Positions 62,001 through 64,000 of a stretch of DNA of 64,000 nt are shown here, piece after piece. Location: positions 744,001 to 808,000 of the forward strand of contig NZ_CP126084.1 in NCBI RefSeq assembly GCF_030122845.1, given 5' to 3'. This stretch comes from Paenibacillus woosongensis (GTDB lineage Bacteria; Bacillota; Bacilli; Paenibacillales; Paenibacillaceae). Numbering within the stretch: the stretch's first letter is position 1; each line of letters starts with the position of its first letter. Both the position numbers and the translations under genes were made by a program. The notes under the pieces were generated by a model. The model was given only the letters and a program-made list of their open reading frames with translations, was not told the origin of the DNA and did no database searches.

Positions 62001-63914
62001 ATCAAAGCGCCTGGCCAGCAGATAAAATATAGTTACGATGCGATGGGGCGCCGCACGGGAATGACCGATGCTATAGGGAATACGACGTATACCTATGATC
62101 CGCAAAGCGGGTTGCTAACGAAGATCGCCTATCCTGACGGCATTCAAATCGAATATTCCTATAACAAGCAGATGCGGACGGGATACACACTGAAGGATGC
62201 TTCCGGTAAAACGACAGGCGCTCAGTATACATTGGATGCCATGAACCGGGTTAGCGCTCTGGATGTAGTCCATGATGCCTCAGGCAATGGAAGAATGGCG
62301 GCTTTTGCTGCCGGGTCCGGGTCGCCCGTCGATCGGATGACCTTTGACTACCAAGCGAACGGACTGCTGCAGATCCAGTCTTCCAGTAATGGACTAAGCA
62401 CCTCATACACGTATGAAGGCTATGATTTGACGGCGATGACGCTCGCGCCTGGGGCGGCAGGCAGAACGCTCAGAAGCGGCTCAGCAGCTCTTATGAGCGA
62501 GATGAGTGAGAATGCAGAAGTACAACGTGCTGCGGGCTTACAGTTTACTTATCAATACGACGACAACAAGAACATCATTTCCCGCAGCCAGGACGGAGCT
62601 GCCGATACCTTTGCTTATGATTCGTTGAATCGAATCCAAGAGGAGAATGGGCAGGACATCAGCAAGAAGTACGTCTACGATGAGCGTGGCAATCGCCTCG
62701 AAGTAGAGGGCCAGCAGGTTCGGGGCATGACGAATGCCGAATTCACCTTCGATAGCCTCAACCGTTTAACAAAGGTAACAGGCGAAGGAGGTTCAGAAGT
62801 CAGCTATAGCTATAACGGCGACGGCTTGCTATACGAGCGGGCTGAAGGAACCAAGCGTACCCGCTATTACTATAACGAACAAGCGCAACTGATTGCAGAA
62901 GCGAACGTAAGCAATGGCACACCAAGCTTAACCTACACCTACATCTACGATTTAGCCGGCCGGCTATGGTCCCGGGTGGATCAAGCAACCGGAGCAGTCC
63001 AGTATTATCAATTTAACGGTCATGGCGATGTAGTAGGTCTGGTCGATAGCGCAGGGAACCAGCTGAACAGCTACACTTACGACATTTGGGGCAACCCGGA
63101 GCATGAGGAAGAGACCGTTCCGAATATCTTCCGCTACTCTGGAGAGTACTGGGACAAAACGACGGATTTGCAGTATCTCCGAGCCCGCTGGTATGACCCG
63201 AACGCGGGAAGATTCGTATCGAAAGATACGTATGAAGGGGACATTACTAACCCGCTGAGCCAGAACTTGTATACGTATGTGCATAATAATCCTTTGATAT
63301 ATATGGATCCTAGTGGGCATAAAGTATGGTTGATTCATGGTACTTTCTCAGATCCGACTACATGGACTCCGGATTTTGTGAAATATGTGGAGGGTCTGTT
63401 TAATGAATCAAGTACAGCGCTAGAGTGGACAGGCGAAAATAGCAAAGGTGCACGTTCTGATGCGGCTAAGGGTTTTGTAAACACAGTATATGAATGGCAC
63501 AGTAAGAATCCTGACGAACCTATTAGATTAGTAGGGCATAGTCATGGAGGAAATGTGGCAATCATGTTAGCTAACCTTCTGGAGGAAAAAGGGATGAAAG
63601 TGGAGACATTAATTACAGTAGCGACTCCCGTTAGGGAATATAAGTTGGAGACAGAGGTCGGACAACATATTCATATGTATAATAATAGAGATATTGTCCA
63701 AGGCGATATGGGAGGGAGTTGGTGGTGGGCAGGGTCTACATTTACAAGGAAATTTAAAGGTGCAGATAATGTGCGAGCGAAAGATGGAGAGACAGGCACA
63801 AGAATTCAAGCTCATTCAACCATGCACAGCAATGTGGACATTTGGAAAAAATACATTGAGCCGATATTAAAATTAGGCCCTCGTTCGAGTTCAGGTGCTA
63901 GAGGATCATTTTAG
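59064..63914 (+). CDS. RHS-repeat polymorphic toxin with C-terminal alpha/beta-hydrolase domain
   Basis: 1616 aa from an ATG after TGAGGTG. Signal peptide about 1-27. After a leader region, YD repeats run from about residue 280 to 1390 (YTYDAIGRLIETLY, YEYDALGRMISV, YDERGNRLEV and many more). The conserved RHS core end LQYLRARWYDPNAGRFVSKD, then YVHNNPLIYMDPSG, lies at about 1370-1425. Beyond it is a ~190-residue variable domain beginning VWLIHGTFSDPTTW with the hydrolase oxyanion-type HGT, the nucleophile elbow GHSHGG (about residue 1494) and a late His. This fits a lipase/phospholipase-like alpha/beta-hydrolase effector. GC content drops sharply at this junction, as expected for a swappable toxin tip. 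Confidence 0.88.
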   Translation: MKRIICFVLCLTLISASLLETVVYGAWEPSNISAVEVESASGSILTVSGILRQFDVSEDWLDEQLSKGYTLYQIYTALQGGKAGYETAISRYDVTRGIEEADLLAPQTEVSANHTYSALVHDFSAAAQSQEYDQAAVEHYSLQDDSSLYEVGYGTDSISTATGEMKLRYLDFSLPGALSFPLVRVYDSARANDEIGVRLENGAYINETRIRRDELDTAIGRGWRWEIPYIDTYGGSRILDFPGVGRYKLSEDMQLEGYLWNDLRLTTDLTQTVGNSTSEIKLSVRNGNQYFFNSSGHLILTADNYGNKVYFHYAAQGDGTVLSRIVNSDGNELVFSYLGDQVTVTQSGTNRKMEYFQKEEYGQKVLSEAKDAAGRSTKYYYSYPESRFNFLPWLTHQEELQPVKSSALLLRIVRPGSGMTDFDYTPVRKQIGDFATDFVFKVSSRQDSYSTTAGDEVLHPVTFRYSGEDLNSYGEAAAWTTTMEASRSKDTRVFNKIFQSSSKPDIHYLSEQRSEEGSTQYKQQFTYDETKGWNAPVQIAESYMQGGSASDPFSVNYQYNDEGLVTAENWSTGQEITYEYAVSAAPFYWVLPSKISTKLSSNQSRVEQYQYNNQGSVLQSSVRENSASGKLLAQTDFTYDAYGNIASSNVKDDKRTNTVNYAYQSPYGKHLPTKRSMVVHSVDGFYTEVSQRYEYTSAGEIKSAEDASGAVTSYTYDAIGRLIETLYSDRTKKTVRYEDELNTVTTTGTEGIVIVEKFNPLGLLVQEKVDDALFQYVYDQEGNMKESIDAERNKTSYVYDGFNRLTGTIFADGSQDRVEYDMVGRTTTYTDPAGVKHQEKTDLLGNVLSFEESRNGVYIPLEQTVYDLEGHPVIVTDGNGGQTRYEYDALGRMISVTDPEQRSTRYTYSLAGDLTKIQYPDNTYVEKEYNQAGNLIRQMNEERLVEAFFYDSRGNLIRSLDHASQFTEYEYNSDNLLTLIKAPGQQIKYSYDAMGRRTGMTDAIGNTTYTYDPQSGLLTKIAYPDGIQIEYSYNKQMRTGYTLKDASGKTTGAQYTLDAMNRVSALDVVHDASGNGRMAAFAAGSGSPVDRMTFDYQANGLLQIQSSSNGLSTSYTYEGYDLTAMTLAPGAAGRTLRSGSAALMSEMSENAEVQRAAGLQFTYQYDDNKNIISRSQDGAADTFAYDSLNRIQEENGQDISKKYVYDERGNRLEVEGQQVRGMTNAEFTFDSLNRLTKVTGEGGSEVSYSYNGDGLLYERAEGTKRTRYYYNEQAQLIAEANVSNGTPSLTYTYIYDLAGRLWSRVDQATGAVQYYQFNGHGDVVGLVDSAGNQLNSYTYDIWGNPEHEEETVPNIFRYSGEYWDKTTDLQYLRARWYDPNAGRFVSKDTYEGDITNPLSQNLYTYVHNNPLIYMDPSGHKVWLIHGTFSDPTTWTPDFVKYVEGLFNESSTALEWTGENSKGARSDAAKGFVNTVYEWHSKNPDEPIRLVGHSHGGNVAIMLANLLEEKGMKVETLITVATPVREYKLETEVGQHIHMYNNRDIVQGDMGGSWWWAGSTFTRKFKGADNVRAKDGETGTRIQAHSTMHSNVDIWKKYIEPILKLGPRSSSGARGSF

Positions 63915-63955
63915 TTGAGATAATAAAAGTTTAATCAATTTAAAGGGGGGCGAAT

Positions 63956-64000
63956 ATGCCGATATGGTCTAGGCTTTTATTGATAGGAATAGTAATATTT
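63956..64000 (+). CDS. Start of a small membrane protein, possible immunity protein (3' partial)
   Basis: An ATG follows the strong site AAAGGGGGG, 41 bp after the RHS toxin stop. The 15 visible codons read MPIWSRLLLIGIVIF, a membrane-type N-terminus. Genes placed directly after RHS toxins usually encode the cognate immunity protein; a membrane protein would suit a toxin acting at the membrane. Most of the gene lies outside the window. Confidence 0.5.
   Translation, partial: MPIWSRLLLIGIVIF

Overview
The window looks like a chromosomal segment of a Paenibacillus-type Firmicute (Bacillales). Protein families of Bacillus/Paenibacillus kind (YmaF, MTH1187, DUF2642, DUF4272, DUF4179, heterodimeric ABC exporters, SBP/permease sugar operons with AraC-type two-component systems), strong GGAGG-type ribosome binding sites, frequent TTG/GTG starts and a secreted GH18 chitinase and GH5 cellulase all fit this. 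Most genes have moderately high GC. AT-rich patches (about 9.6-13.0 kb, 32.4-33.3 kb and the 3' end of the last RHS gene) stand out as probable later arrivals.

Layout. 1-8756: five tightly spaced plus-strand genes forming one operon: a tubulin-like protein (5' end outside the window), a membrane-anchored vWA protein, an unrecognised 215-aa protein, a zinc-ribbon TRAFAC-type GTPase and a 1112-aa GTPase-associated (GAP1-like) membrane protein. This looks like a GTPase/tubulin-like/vWA system and is the best candidate for a poorly described system. 8.9-12.99 kb: small P-loop kinase, small membrane proteins, a stalk-domain secreted protein, a lipoprotein with an odd start, and a remnant of a second ammonium transporter. 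13.1-22.4 kb: Amt, a broken ABC ATPase, a heterodimeric ABC exporter with complementary degenerate ATP sites, an ABC-like ATPase, a methyltransferase and a DUF4272 protein. 22.4-23.6 kb: repeat-rich spacer and ymaF.

23.7-30.9 kb is a minus-strand ribonucleotide reductase cluster: class III nrdD-nrdG under a cobalamin riboswitch with an attenuator hairpin, then class I alpha and beta subunits, which are separated by a GC-rich spacer with an 86-bp direct repeat. 31-35.9 kb: a shortened PHP protein, an MTH1187 protein, tRNA-Thr(CGT) and a roughly 1.1-kb AT-rich island that ends in a decayed copy of the tRNA 3' end. The island carries a caspase/CHAT-like protein and a frameshifted holin-like toxin. 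It is followed by a LysR regulator, a truncated MetX-like hydrolase and a YdjM-family membrane protein with a near-consensus SOS box.

36-48 kb: secreted chitinase and multidomain cellulase with catabolite-control (cre-like) sites, an ECF sigma/DUF4179 pair, an SDR, a SulP/ArsR pair, His-rich small proteins and a MarR/MFS pair with a well-defined promoter-operator. 48-55.6 kb: remnants of one sugar ABC operon, then a complete two-component/ABC sugar uptake operon that itself ends in a decayed solute-binding-protein tail. 55.8-64 kb: a secreted protein with nine copies of a ~90-aa repeat and a terminal YD motif, then a 1616-aa RHS-repeat polymorphic toxin ending in an alpha/beta-hydrolase domain, and the start of a small membrane protein, possibly the immunity gene, cut by the window end.
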